Positions 8,383 through 17,069 of a stretch of DNA of 64,000 bases are shown in pieces. Under the pieces are notes generated by a model. The model saw nothing but the letters and a program-made list of their open reading frames with translations, was not told the origin of the DNA and did no database searches. The DNA comes from Saccharothrix sp. NRRL B-16348. Its GTDB lineage: Bacteria > Actinomycetota > Actinomycetes > Mycobacteriales > Pseudonocardiaceae. The stretch lies in the NCBI RefSeq assembly GCF_001280085.1, contig NZ_LGED01000241.1, positions 28,572 through 92,571 of the forward strand, in the 5' to 3' direction. The position numbers and the translations under genes are program-made. Within the stretch, counting starts at the first letter, position 1. Every line of letters starts with the position of its first letter.

Positions 8383-9135
8383 TCAAGCCGCCAGTTGCTC
8401 TTCGATCGCGGGAGCGTAGGCGGCGACCTTGCTGTAGACGCCCGGCTTGTCCTCCCGGGCGCAACCTTCACCCCAAGAGGTGACGCCGATCAGCTTCCCG
8501 CCGGCCACGAGCGGGCCGCCCGAGTCGCCCTGGCAGGTGTCGACGCCGCCCTCCGGGTAGCCGGCGCACGTCATCTCGGCCTGGTCGTACTGGGGGTACG
8601 CGGTGCGGCAGTACTCGTGGTCGGTCACCGGCACGGTCGCGCCGAGCAGGTACCGCGAGGCCGAGCCCTGCTCGCTGGTCCGACCCCAGCCCAGCACCAG
8701 TCCGCTCGTGCCCGGCTCGTACAGCGCGCCGTCGGACGGCTGCGCCAGCGGCAGGGGCGCGTAGTCCACCGGCGTGCGCAACGTCAGCACGGCGACGTCC
8801 GAACCCTGGTCCGCGGTCACGTAGTCCGGGTGGATCCAGATGTCGGTGAGCCGGGCGACCACGCCCTCGGTGCTCTTGCGGTCCTCCCGGCCCAGCACGA
8901 CCCGCGTGTTGCGGGGCGTCCGGGCCGTCGCGCAGTGGGCGGCGGTGACGACCTTCGTCGGCGCGACCAGCGTGCCGCCGCAGAACTGGTTGCCTGCCGC
9001 GTCGGCCACGTACACCATCCACGGGTGGTCCGCGATCGACACCCGTTCACCGCCCACCACGCGCTCGTCCACGTCCGCCGTGGCAGTGCCCGCGAGAGCC
9101 ATCAACAACGTCATCAACAACGCGGCAAGCCGCAT
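8383..9135 (-). CDS. Secreted trypsin-like serine protease (S1)
   Basis: 250 residues starting ATG with AGGAGGAGGGG upstream. A Sec signal peptide (MRLAALLMTLLMALAGTATA) is followed by a short propeptide ending in Arg and the mature start VVGG. Triad segments AAHC, SDVAVL and GDSGGP are all intact, and VDTCQGDSGG keeps the pocket Asp that gives trypsin specificity. The cysteines pair as in other bacterial trypsins. Closely related in plan to the protease at 6804 but with a slightly longer propeptide. Confidence 0.94.
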   Translation of the reverse strand: MRLAALLMTLLMALAGTATADVDERVVGGERVSIADHPWMVYVADAAGNQFCGGTLVAPTKVVTAAHCATARTPRNTRVVLGREDRKSTEGVVARLTDIWIHPDYVTADQGSDVAVLTLRTPVDYAPLPLAQPSDGALYEPGTSGLVLGWGRTSEQGSASRYLLGATVPVTDHEYCRTAYPQYDQAEMTCAGYPEGGVDTCQGDSGGPLVAGGKLIGVTSWGEGCAREDKPGVYSKVAAYAPAIEEQLAA

Positions 9136-9207
9136 CGGCCCCTCCTCCTGATCAAAGGCGTCAGGAGGAGGTTAGCCAGAACGGCCGGTTCCGCTGGGCC
9201 AAGTGGA

Positions 9208-10230
9208 CTAGTCCGCCCCGGTGAACTTGCTGCGCACCTTGCCCGCCGCGCCCACGAGCACGTCGCCGACCTCGTTGAACACCTTCATCAGCGGGTCCTC
9301 CGACTCGGCCGCCGACTCCTTGTACGACCGGGCCGCCGACTTGATGTCCTCGGTGAACGAGCTCGTCGGCCGGTCGTCCTCGCGGCGCTGGTACGTGCCG
9401 GTCAGGATGGCGCGGTACTCCTCGCCCGCCGCCCACTTCTGCAGCTCCGCGGCGCGGACCACGGCCATCGGGTGGGTCAGCGGCCACGTGCGGATCAGCT
9501 TGAGGACGCTGTCGCGCACGTCCTCGACCTGCTCGTACTCCTTGGCCTGCTTGAGGAACTCGGCCGTGTCGACCTGGGTGAGGTCCATGCCGCCCGCCAT
9601 GGCCACGTGCACGCGCAGCGCGGCGGCCGGGTCCTGCCCGCACAGCAGGCCGGCGCGGTCGCAGGACAGCTCGGTCTTGCGGTACCACTCGCGCAGCGCG
9701 GCGATGATCGCGGTGATCGCCCAGTAGCCGCCCGGCATCCAGCCCAGGCCGTGCTGCAGCTGCATCAACCGCTGCAGGATCGTCTGGTACAGCGCGTGCC
9801 CGGACAGCACGTGCCCCATCTCGTGCCCGATGGCGAACCGCAGGCCCTCGGCGTCCAGCAGCTCGATCAGGCCCGTGGTCAGCACGATGAACGGCTTGTC
9901 GATGCCCAGCGTCATCGCGTTGGGCACCGGGTCGCGCTTGACGAACAGCTCCGGCACCGGGTCGACGTCCAGCGTCGCCGCCACCTCGAGCCGGAGCCGG
10001 TCCAGCTCCGGGTACTGCTTGGGGCCGACCCGGATGCTCGACGCCAGGTAACCCAACCTCTCACCGCGTTCCGTGAACGCGCCCGCCACCGCCTGCAACA
10101 CCGGGCCGATGCCCGGCACCGCGCGCAAGACCGCCAACGCCCCCCGGTCGACCGGGTGCTCGTACGCCCGCGGACTGATGCCGGGGAACCGGACACGCGC
10201 GCTCGACCGTTCGATCTCCTCGCTGCTCAT
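9208..10230 (-). CDS. M48 family zinc metallopeptidase
   Basis: 340 residues from ATG at 10230. The zinc-binding helix HEMGH is at about residues 136-140, and the third ligand is the Glu in RKTELSCDRAGLL. It resembles the soluble or peripheral M48 proteins rather than HtpX, since only one moderately hydrophobic stretch (around GYWAITAIIAAL) is present. The upstream in-frame ORF extension is ignored because it would run into the start region of the divergent hydrolase. The likely role is protein quality control; the substrate is unknown. Confidence 0.88.
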   Translation of the reverse strand: MSSEEIERSSARVRFPGISPRAYEHPVDRGALAVLRAVPGIGPVLQAVAGAFTERGERLGYLASSIRVGPKQYPELDRLRLEVAATLDVDPVPELFVKRDPVPNAMTLGIDKPFIVLTTGLIELLDAEGLRFAIGHEMGHVLSGHALYQTILQRLMQLQHGLGWMPGGYWAITAIIAALREWYRKTELSCDRAGLLCGQDPAAALRVHVAMAGGMDLTQVDTAEFLKQAKEYEQVEDVRDSVLKLIRTWPLTHPMAVVRAAELQKWAAGEEYRAILTGTYQRREDDRPTSSFTEDIKSAARSYKESAAESEDPLMKVFNEVGDVLVGAAGKVRSKFTGAD

Positions 10231-10300
10231 GGTTCCCACAGTGCCACGACCCAGGCCCCACCTCTCCCCGATCGGACGAATCGGCGTGCACACTGACGCG

Positions 10301-11233
10301 GTGAACGCAGACGTGCTCGGCGCCGACTACGAAACCCGCGCGCTGCCCCTCGGCGGCGGCGACACGACCGCGACCCTGGTGCGCCGCCGCGCGCAGCCGG
10401 CCCTGCGCGGCGCGGTGCTGTACGTGCACGGTTTCGCGGACTACTTCTTCCAGCGGCACGTCGCCGAGCACTTCACCGCGCGCGGCTTCGACTTCTACGC
10501 CATCGACCTGCGCGCGTACGGGCGGTCGCTGCGGCCGGGCCAGGTGGCGAACTACGTGACCGACCTGGCCGAGCACTTCGAGGAGATCGACGCGGCGGCG
10601 CGGGTGATCCGCGAGGAGGACGGCCACCGGCACCTGGTCGTGATGGGTCACTCGACCGGTGGTCTCATCACCAGCCTGTGGGCGCACGAGCGGCGTTCGG
10701 ACGACGTGCTGGACGCGTTGGTGCTCAACAGCCCCTGGCTGGACCTGGCCGAGCCGTGGCTGGTGCGGACGGTCGGGACGGCGTTGATCCGGGGTGTCGG
10801 GCGGGTGGCGCCGAAGCTGGTGCTCAAGCCCGGCCTGGGGCCGGTGTACGGCGAGAGCATCCACCGGGACCACCACGGCGAGTGGGACTTCGACACGACG
10901 TGGAAGCCGATCGAGGCGTTCCCGGTGCACGCGGGCTGGTTGCGCGCGATCCGCCGTGGTCACGCCCGGCTGCACCGGGGGTTGGAGGTGCAGGCGCCGG
11001 TGCTGGTGCTGCGGTCCGGGCGCAGCCACCTCCACGCGAAGCGGTGGACGGCCGAGGCGATGACCGCGGACACCGTGCTGGACGTGGAGCACATGCGGAC
11101 GTGGGGGCCGAAGATCGGCCGGCAGGTCCAGGTGGTGCAGGTGGAGGGCGGCATGCACGACCTGTTCCTGTCCGCCGAACCGGTGCGGCGGAGGGCGTTG
11201 GCCGAGGTGGACGAGTTCCTGGACGGGATCTGA
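10301..11233 (+). CDS. Alpha/beta hydrolase (serine aminopeptidase S33 / lysophospholipase-like)
   Basis: 310 residues from GTG at 10301; an in-frame GTG at 10286 is also possible and neither has a clear ribosome-binding site. The oxyanion region VLYVHGFADYFFQ, the nucleophile elbow MGHSTGG, and a C-terminal catalytic His in VEGGMHDLFLS define the fold. The sequence is of the monoacylglycerol-lipase/S33 hydrolase type. Divergent from the M48 gene with a 70-base gap, convergent with the beta-lactamase-like gene. Confidence 0.88.
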   Translation: MNADVLGADYETRALPLGGGDTTATLVRRRAQPALRGAVLYVHGFADYFFQRHVAEHFTARGFDFYAIDLRAYGRSLRPGQVANYVTDLAEHFEEIDAAARVIREEDGHRHLVVMGHSTGGLITSLWAHERRSDDVLDALVLNSPWLDLAEPWLVRTVGTALIRGVGRVAPKLVLKPGLGPVYGESIHRDHHGEWDFDTTWKPIEAFPVHAGWLRAIRRGHARLHRGLEVQAPVLVLRSGRSHLHAKRWTAEAMTADTVLDVEHMRTWGPKIGRQVQVVQVEGGMHDLFLSAEPVRRRALAEVDEFLDGI

Positions 11234-11240
11234 GGACGGC

Positions 11241-12077
11241 TCAGCGGAGGTGTTCGAGGGCCAGCCGGGCGGCCGTGCCGATGACCGCGTCCGCCGCCGG
11301 CAGGGTGAAGGCGGTGCTCGCGCTGCGGGTGAAGACCGCGACCGCGTAACGGCCGCCGTCCGGGTACTCGACCACGCCGACCTCGTTGCGGACGGTCGGG
11401 AGGGTGCCGGTCTTGCCCGCCACCCGGACGTCGTCGAACGGGAAGCCGGACGCGAGGCGGTGCGGCCACACCTGCAGGGCCATGGCGCGGCGGATCGGCG
11501 CGCAGTCGTCGTGCCGCCACACGTGCCGCAGCAAGGTGGTCAGGTCGCGCGCGGTGCCCCGGTTGGTGTGGTCCGGGTCGAGGGCGCGCAGTCGGGACAG
11601 GACGACGGGGTCCGCGAGGGCGGCCGGTAGTTCGTCGGGGGCGGCGTCCTCGGCCATGGTGCGCATGAAGTCCCGTGCCCGGTGCACGACGAGGGTCCGC
11701 GTCAGGCCCAGTTCGCGGAGGGTGTCGTTGACGGCGTCCAGGCCGATCAGGTCGGCCAGCGCGTCCGCGGCGGCGTTGTCGGAGACGGTGACGGCCAGGT
11801 AGGCCAGGTCGCGCAACGACATCGTGACCGGGTCGAGCATGCCGCCGACGCCGGTCGGGCCGGTGCTGCGGTCGGCGTCGAGGGTGATCCGGCGGGTCAG
11901 GTCGTGGGCGCTGTGGTGCAGCGCGACGAGCAGCGGGACCTTGAAGACGCTGGCCAGGACCACGGGCTCGTCCGCGCCGACGGACAGCTCGCGGTCGGGG
12001 TGGTCGAGGTCGACGGCGTGCAGGGCGCCGGTGACGCCGGCGTCGGCGAACGCGGCACGCACCCGTGCGGCGGTCAC
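11241..12077 (-). CDS. Class A beta-lactamase-like serine hydrolase
   Basis: 278 residues from GTG at 12077. The three active-site boxes of serine beta-lactamases/PBPs are present and correctly spaced: SVFK (about 43-46), SDN (99-101) and KTG (222-224). There is no signal peptide and no recognisable ExxLN omega-loop box between SDN and KTG, so the deacylating Glu of true class A enzymes seems absent. It may be a cytoplasmic hydrolase or poor beta-lactamase. The start overlaps the stop of the LysR gene by 4 bases (GTGA), indicating translational coupling. Confidence 0.85.
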   Translation of the reverse strand: MTAARVRAAFADAGVTGALHAVDLDHPDRELSVGADEPVVLASVFKVPLLVALHHSAHDLTRRITLDADRSTGPTGVGGMLDPVTMSLRDLAYLAVTVSDNAAADALADLIGLDAVNDTLRELGLTRTLVVHRARDFMRTMAEDAAPDELPAALADPVVLSRLRALDPDHTNRGTARDLTTLLRHVWRHDDCAPIRRAMALQVWPHRLASGFPFDDVRVAGKTGTLPTVRNEVGVVEYPDGGRYAVAVFTRSASTAFTLPAADAVIGTAARLALEHLR

Positions 12078-13015
12078 GACAGGTACTCCGCGGCCGGGCG
12101 GGGGTAGCGCGGGAGCGTGCCCTCGGCGTGCCGCATCCCTTGTGCGGCAAGGACTTCGGTGACGGCGTCGGCGAACGCGGTGACGGCCGGGGTCTGCCTG
12201 CCGCGCGGCCAGGCAGCCGAGGTCCGCCACAGGAGCGGGGTGCCACGCAACGGCCGCCAGACCACGTCCGGCGGCGGTGCGACGCCATCGTGCAGCGCGA
12301 CCGCGCCGCCGGCCAGGACGAGTCCGAGCGCGAACTCCGGGTTGCCCGCCTGGTGCACGTCGGCGGGCGTGTAGCCGTGCCGGGCGCACGTGGTCAGCAC
12401 TTCGTCGTGCAAAGCGGGCGCGGTGGCGCGGGGGAACAGCACGAGCGCCAGGCCGTTCAGGTCGGCCAGCCGGACGTCCGGGGCGGCGGCGAGGGGGTGG
12501 TCGCGGGGCAGCAGCACGCCGAGCGGGCTGGTCAGGACCGGGCCCAGGCTCAACCACGAGACGTCGAACGGGAAGCGCAGCACGCCAACGTCCAGGCTCC
12601 GGTCGGCCAGCGCGCGCAACTGCTCGGCCGTGCCGATCTCCCGGAGCTTCAGCTCGACGGGGCTGCGGCGGCGGAACGCGGGCAGCAACGCGGCCACCGC
12701 CCGTCCGCCGAGGTCCGGTGGCACGCCCGCACGCAGCGAGCCGGCCTCGCCGTGGCGGAACCGGCCGGCCAGGGCGCGCAGCCGGTCCTCGCCGGCCAGC
12801 AGGCCGCGGGCCTCGGTGAGGATCTGGCGGCCCGCGTCGGTGAGGGCGACGTGCCGGGCGTCGCGGTCGAAGAGGCGGACGCCCAGCTCGCGCTCCAGGC
12901 GTTGGATGCTCTGCGACAGCGGCGGCTGGGACATGTGGAGCCGGGCCGCGGCACGGCCGAAGTGCAGCTCCTCGGCCACGGCCAGGAAGTACCGCAGGTG
13001 CCGCAGGAGGTCCAC
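12074..13015 (-). CDS. LysR family transcriptional regulator
   Basis: 313 residues from GTG at 13015. The winged-helix N-terminus is textbook LysR (LRYFLAVAEELHFGRAAARL, then SQPPLSQSIQRLE), followed by the periplasmic-binding-like effector domain. It is followed without a gap by the beta-lactamase-like gene and faces the exported metallo-hydrolase gene. LysR proteins usually control the divergent gene and themselves, and here the downstream gene is co-transcribed. An upstream in-frame GTG near 13072 would read through the operator repeats, so the shorter start is preferred. Confidence 0.9.
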   Translation of the reverse strand: MDLLRHLRYFLAVAEELHFGRAAARLHMSQPPLSQSIQRLERELGVRLFDRDARHVALTDAGRQILTEARGLLAGEDRLRALAGRFRHGEAGSLRAGVPPDLGGRAVAALLPAFRRRSPVELKLREIGTAEQLRALADRSLDVGVLRFPFDVSWLSLGPVLTSPLGVLLPRDHPLAAAPDVRLADLNGLALVLFPRATAPALHDEVLTTCARHGYTPADVHQAGNPEFALGLVLAGGAVALHDGVAPPPDVVWRPLRGTPLLWRTSAAWPRGRQTPAVTAFADAVTEVLAAQGMRHAEGTLPRYPRPAAEYLS

Positions 13016-13025
13016 GAGCTGCGAT

Positions 13026-13060
13026 GATAGCCGTTCTGATATCGCAGGCGTGGTGATATC
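13026..13060. promoter_or_regulatory. Probable LysR operator (GATA/TATC repeats)
   Basis: GATATC occurs at 13038-13043 and 13055-13060, with a related GATAG at 13026-13030. On the minus strand GATA and TATC halves are about 10 bases apart, the spacing of LysR T-N11-A sites. It lies in the short gap between the divergent LysR and metallo-hydrolase starts. Confidence 0.5.
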
Positions 13061-13102
13061 GGACTTGGACACGTGCGGCCAGGCACTGGTCTTGTGGGTG
13101 CC

Positions 13103-14026
13103 ATGTGCGTGAGCAGACGACAGGTGTTGATCGGTTCGGCGGCCGTCGCGGTGGCGGGCGCGGGGCTGCCGGGGGTGGCGTTCGCGTCGGGTCGCAGCGG
13201 GGTGGGCCTGCGCTGGTTGGGCGTCGCGGGGTGGGAGCTGCTGTTCGACGGCAGGCGGGTGCTGATCGACCCGTACCTGAGCCGGCTGCCGGTGTTCGAC
13301 GAGGACGGCAAGTTCATCGCCGACCACCCGTTGGAGGTGCGCCAGGACCTCGTGGACCGGCACCTCGGCGAGCGGCCCGAGCTGGTGCTGGCCACGCACG
13401 GGCACTACGACCACCTGCTGGAGATCCCGACCGTGGTGGCGAAGCACGGTTCGCGGGTGATCGGCACCGAGACCCACCGGCACCTGCTGACCGCGCAGGG
13501 GGTGCCCGGGGATGGCGTGGTCGTGGCGTCCGGCGGGGAACACCTGGACTTCCACGGCTTCACCGTCCAGGTGTTCCGCAGCCTGCACAGCCAGTTCGGC
13601 TCGTACGGGTACTTCGCGCCGGGCAGCCTGACCGCGCCGCCGGCGCCCCCGACCACCATCAGCGACCTCGTGGAAGGCGGCTCGCTGGCGTACATGATCA
13701 CCGTGCGCGGCTTCTCGGTGCTGTTCCTGTCCGGCACGGCGAACTACGTCGAGCGCGAGATCGCGGGCCTGCGACCGGACGTGCTCGTGCTGGGCATGAG
13801 CGGCCACGCGAACGTCCACGACTACACGGCGCGGGCGTTGCGGGCGACCCGCCCCAAGCTGCTGATCCCGAGCCACCACGACGACATGGTGACCCAGCTG
13901 GACGACCCGGCCCTGCCACCGCGCGGCAACCCCGCCGCGGCGGCCGAGCTGACGGAGACGGCACGGCGGATCGGCCTCGCGGCACGCGTGCTCGACCCGG
14001 AGATCCTGCGCCGGTACGAGCTGTAA
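13103..14026 (+). CDS. Tat-exported MBL-fold metallo-hydrolase (UlaG-like)
   Basis: 307 residues from ATG at 13103; GTG at 13109 is an alternative. The N-terminus has a twin-arginine signal (SRRQVLIG, then a hydrophobic run ending GVAFA), so it is exported folded. Metallo-beta-lactamase fold markers: LDPYLSRLP-like segment after the signal, the metal motif THGHYDH, and further His ligands in SLHSQFG and PSHHDDM. The order fits the UlaG/RomA-like lactonase or phosphodiesterase branch rather than beta-lactamases. Divergent from LysR, so probably its target. Confidence 0.87.
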   Translation: MCVSRRQVLIGSAAVAVAGAGLPGVAFASGRSGVGLRWLGVAGWELLFDGRRVLIDPYLSRLPVFDEDGKFIADHPLEVRQDLVDRHLGERPELVLATHGHYDHLLEIPTVVAKHGSRVIGTETHRHLLTAQGVPGDGVVVASGGEHLDFHGFTVQVFRSLHSQFGSYGYFAPGSLTAPPAPPTTISDLVEGGSLAYMITVRGFSVLFLSGTANYVEREIAGLRPDVLVLGMSGHANVHDYTARALRATRPKLLIPSHHDDMVTQLDDPALPPRGNPAAAAELTETARRIGLAARVLDPEILRRYEL

Positions 14027-14126
14027 ACCAGGGGGACGGTGCTCGACCTCGTGTTCCCCTCGGGCCGCGTCCGGTGTCGGAGTTGGGCGGGCGACCTCCG
14101 GCTGTCCGACGGGTGACCTCGGCGGC

Positions 14127-14708
<582 letters not shown>

Positions 14709-14718
14709 ATGCGACTCC

Positions 14719-14774
14719 TGTTGCGTTAGTAGGCGAGGTGTGCCACTCTAACGCAACACGAGTCGCGTTAGGAG
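14719..14774. promoter_or_regulatory. TetR operator region
   Basis: TGTTGCGTTAG (14719-14729) is repeated exactly in inverse orientation as CTAACGCAACA (14748-14758). A third partial copy, CGCGTTAG, follows at about 14765. The repeats fill the 75-base gap between the TetR and acetyltransferase starts. Confidence 0.75.
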
Positions 14775-14783
14775 CCCTCACCT

Positions 14784-15425
14784 TTGATCCCCGACCCCAC
14801 CGTCCTGCACCCGCTGCCGCACGCCGACCGCGTCGTCCAGCTCAAGCCGCTGGTCACGTCACCGACGATCGAGGTCGGCGAGTACACGTACTACGACGAC
14901 CCCGAGCACGCGCTGGAGTTCGAGACCCGCAACGTGCTCTACGGGTACGGCGCCGAGAAGCTGGTCATCGGCAGGTTCTGCGCCCTGGCCACCGGCACCC
15001 GGTTCATCATGGCTGGCGCGAACCACCTCAACATCGGCGTGTCGACGTTCCCGTTCACGATCTTCGGCGGCACGTGGGCCGAGCGGACGATGGACCTCAT
15101 CACCGGCATGGAGACGCGCGGCGACACGGTGGTCGGCAACGACGTCTGGTTCGGCTACGACACGATCGTCATGCCCGGCGTGACGATCGGCGACGGCGCG
15201 ATCATCGCGACCGGCGCGGTGGTGACGTCGGACGTGCCGCCGTACACGGTGGTCGGCGGCAACCCCGCGAAGCCGGTGAAGCAGCGCTACTCCGACGAGG
15301 ACGTGGCACGGCTGCTGCGCGCCAAGTGGTGGGACTGGCCGATCGAACTGGTGACCGAGCACGTCCGCACGATCATGTCCGGCACACCCGCCGACATCGA
15401 ACGGATCGCCCAGTCCCAGCGGTGA
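14784..15425 (+). CDS. CatB/Vat-type xenobiotic O-acetyltransferase
   Basis: 213 residues from a TTG start (AGGAG nine bases upstream). Left-handed beta-helix acetyltransferase: hexapeptide turns around IGRFCALATGTRFIMAGANH and DTVVGNDVWFGYDTIVMPGV. The His in GANHLN matches the catalytic base of the streptogramin (Vat) and chloramphenicol (CatB) acetyltransferases. Length and motif order fit that family. The reaction would be transfer of acetyl from acetyl-CoA to a drug hydroxyl; the actual substrate cannot be told. Control by the adjacent TetR supports a drug- or metabolite-induced role. Confidence 0.9.
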   Translation: MIPDPTVLHPLPHADRVVQLKPLVTSPTIEVGEYTYYDDPEHALEFETRNVLYGYGAEKLVIGRFCALATGTRFIMAGANHLNIGVSTFPFTIFGGTWAERTMDLITGMETRGDTVVGNDVWFGYDTIVMPGVTIGDGAIIATGAVVTSDVPPYTVVGGNPAKPVKQRYSDEDVARLLRAKWWDWPIELVTEHVRTIMSGTPADIERIAQSQR

Positions 15426-15450
15426 CACCCTGACCGAGCCCTCGGGCGGA

Positions 15451-16266
15451 TCACCGCTGTTCTCCTGCCTCCAGCCGGCGCAGGAAGGTGACGAGCCTGT
15501 CCGTGGTCTCCTCCGGGTTCTCGAGCGGCGGGACGTGACCCGCGGCGGGGACGACCTCGAGCACGGCGCCGGGAAGCAGGTCGGCGAGCGCCCGCATGGA
15601 TTCCCTCGGAGTCCGGGTGTCGTGCTCGCCGATGAGGAGCAGGGTCGGCAGGTTCCCGGCCGAGCGAAGGGTGGGTGTCGCGTCGGGCCGGTCGCGCATG
15701 GCCTCCAGCGCGCCGACGATGCCCGTCACGGCAGGGCGGCGCGTCATCGCCCTCAGCTCTCGCTCGGCCGCCGCGGGCGCACCCTCGGCGAGGAACTCCG
15801 CGGCGAGCTCGTCCGTCACGGCCTCGACGTCGCCGTTTCGCACCCGGACGATCAGATCGTCGCGCGACGCCTTCCGCCGCGCGGTGTCCGGCTCCGCCCG
15901 CGCGTTCATGACGACGAGTGCCCCGACCCGCTCAGGGTGCCTGCGCAGGAACTCGACCGCGACGTAGCCACCCAGGCTCAGCCCGCAGACCACGGCGCGC
16001 TCGACGTCCAGGGCGTCCAGCAGCGCGGCGAGGTCGTCGGCGTACACGTCCACGCCGTAGCGATGTCCGGGAGCCTCGCTCAGCCCCATGCCGCGCAGGT
16101 CGGGTGCGATCCGGCGCCATCCGTCGAGCGCCTGGACCTGATGCCACCACATGGTGTGGTCGAGCAGGAAACCGTGGACGAACAGGACTGCCGGGCCCAC
16201 GCCCACGTCGTCACAGGCGAGGCGCACACCGTTCACGACGATGTGCCCGGCCGGTTCGTGCGTCAT
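15451..16266 (-). CDS. Alpha/beta hydrolase (3-oxoadipate enol-lactonase-like)
   Basis: 271 residues. Motifs: oxyanion VLFVHGFLLDHTMW, DLRGMGLS, nucleophile elbow CGLSLGGY, late Asp in GEHDTRTP and catalytic His in AAGHVPPLENP. The pattern is that of small-molecule hydrolases such as PcaD and haloperoxidase-like esterases. Fourteen bases separate it from the upstream hexapeptide-repeat gene, so the two form an operon. No catechol-pathway genes are near, so PcaD function is not claimed. Confidence 0.88.
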   Translation of the reverse strand: MTHEPAGHIVVNGVRLACDDVGVGPAVLFVHGFLLDHTMWWHQVQALDGWRRIAPDLRGMGLSEAPGHRYGVDVYADDLAALLDALDVERAVVCGLSLGGYVAVEFLRRHPERVGALVVMNARAEPDTARRKASRDDLIVRVRNGDVEAVTDELAAEFLAEGAPAAAERELRAMTRRPAVTGIVGALEAMRDRPDATPTLRSAGNLPTLLLIGEHDTRTPRESMRALADLLPGAVLEVVPAAGHVPPLENPEETTDRLVTFLRRLEAGEQR

Positions 16267-16280
16267 CGGACCCCGCGCCG

Positions 16281-16835
16281 CTACAGCTCCTGGTCGGCGC
16301 GATGATCGGCGCCGGGCAGTCGCCCGATCCCGTAGACGTGGTGGGCGAAGTCCATCCTGGCGAGGATCTCGTCGATCTCGTCGTGCTTGTCCGGCGGGAG
16401 GATCCGAGCCGGGTCACCGACCGCCACCCACTTGATCGGCACGAGCGACCGCGGCGGCAGGACGCTGGCCACGTGCACGACGCCGTCGATCCGGACCTCC
16501 GTGCGCTCGCCGATCCGAGCGCCCTGGTAGACCCGCACGCCCGTCGCGAGGAAGGACTCGTCCTCGACCGTGCAGCCCTTGAGCGACGCGTGCGGCCCTA
16601 CGAGGACGTGGTCGCCGATCGTGACCGCGTCCCGGCCGGTGCTGCGGATGTTGAGGTTCTCGCGGATCACGCACTGCGTGCCGATGCTCACCGGTGAGCC
16701 GTGCGCCTCGATCACCGCGCCGTACGAGACGTGGGTACGGGGCCCGATGGTGACGTCACCGCAGATGACCGCGGTCGGCGCGACGTACGCGGTCGGGTCG
16801 ACCGCGGGTCGTGCGCCCTGGTGCTCTATCAACAC
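16281..16835 (-). CDS. Gamma-carbonic-anhydrase-like hexapeptide-repeat protein
   Basis: 184 residues from GTG at 16835, preferred over GTG at 16844 because the AAGGGGG stretch then has normal spacing. Left-handed beta-helix with turns such as VDPTAYVAPTAVICGDVTIG. It aligns in plan with gamma-class carbonic anhydrases, but the zinc ligands look incomplete: the first His position reads NIRS, and the usual LHGC reads LKGC; only HVLVGPH is kept. A binding or transferase role may be more likely than CO2 hydration. Co-transcribed with the hydrolase at 15451. Confidence 0.8.
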   Translation of the reverse strand: MLIEHQGARPAVDPTAYVAPTAVICGDVTIGPRTHVSYGAVIEAHGSPVSIGTQCVIRENLNIRSTGRDAVTIGDHVLVGPHASLKGCTVEDESFLATGVRVYQGARIGERTEVRIDGVVHVASVLPPRSLVPIKWVAVGDPARILPPDKHDEIDEILARMDFAHHVYGIGRLPGADHRADQEL

Positions 16836-17069
16836 GGGGAACACCCCCCTTCGGGGTTCGGGACCTGCGGGCCCACGATCCCTCCGGCCACGCGCAGCCC
16901 TGTGCGCCCGCCTCCCCTCCAACCCTACCGAAGGCCCTCGTTTCCCTCAGGCTGACGCTCCAGCGCCGCCTGACCGGGCGTCCCGAGCACCGAACCTTCG
17001 GTGAACAACCGATTGGTCTAGCGCCACACCACCCGGCGGCGGGAGATCATGGACGTCGGGAGGTTCGCC

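Noticed and set aside
11241..12077. Calling the serine hydrolase a beta-lactamase resistance gene
   Set aside because: No export signal and no recognisable catalytic Glu box, so the function is not supported.
14719..14758. Treating the TGTTGCGTTAG inverted repeat as a terminator
   Set aside because: It lies between divergent starts and has an 18-base spacer, which fits an operator better.
16281..16835. Active gamma-carbonic anhydrase
   Set aside because: Two of the three expected zinc His positions are substituted.
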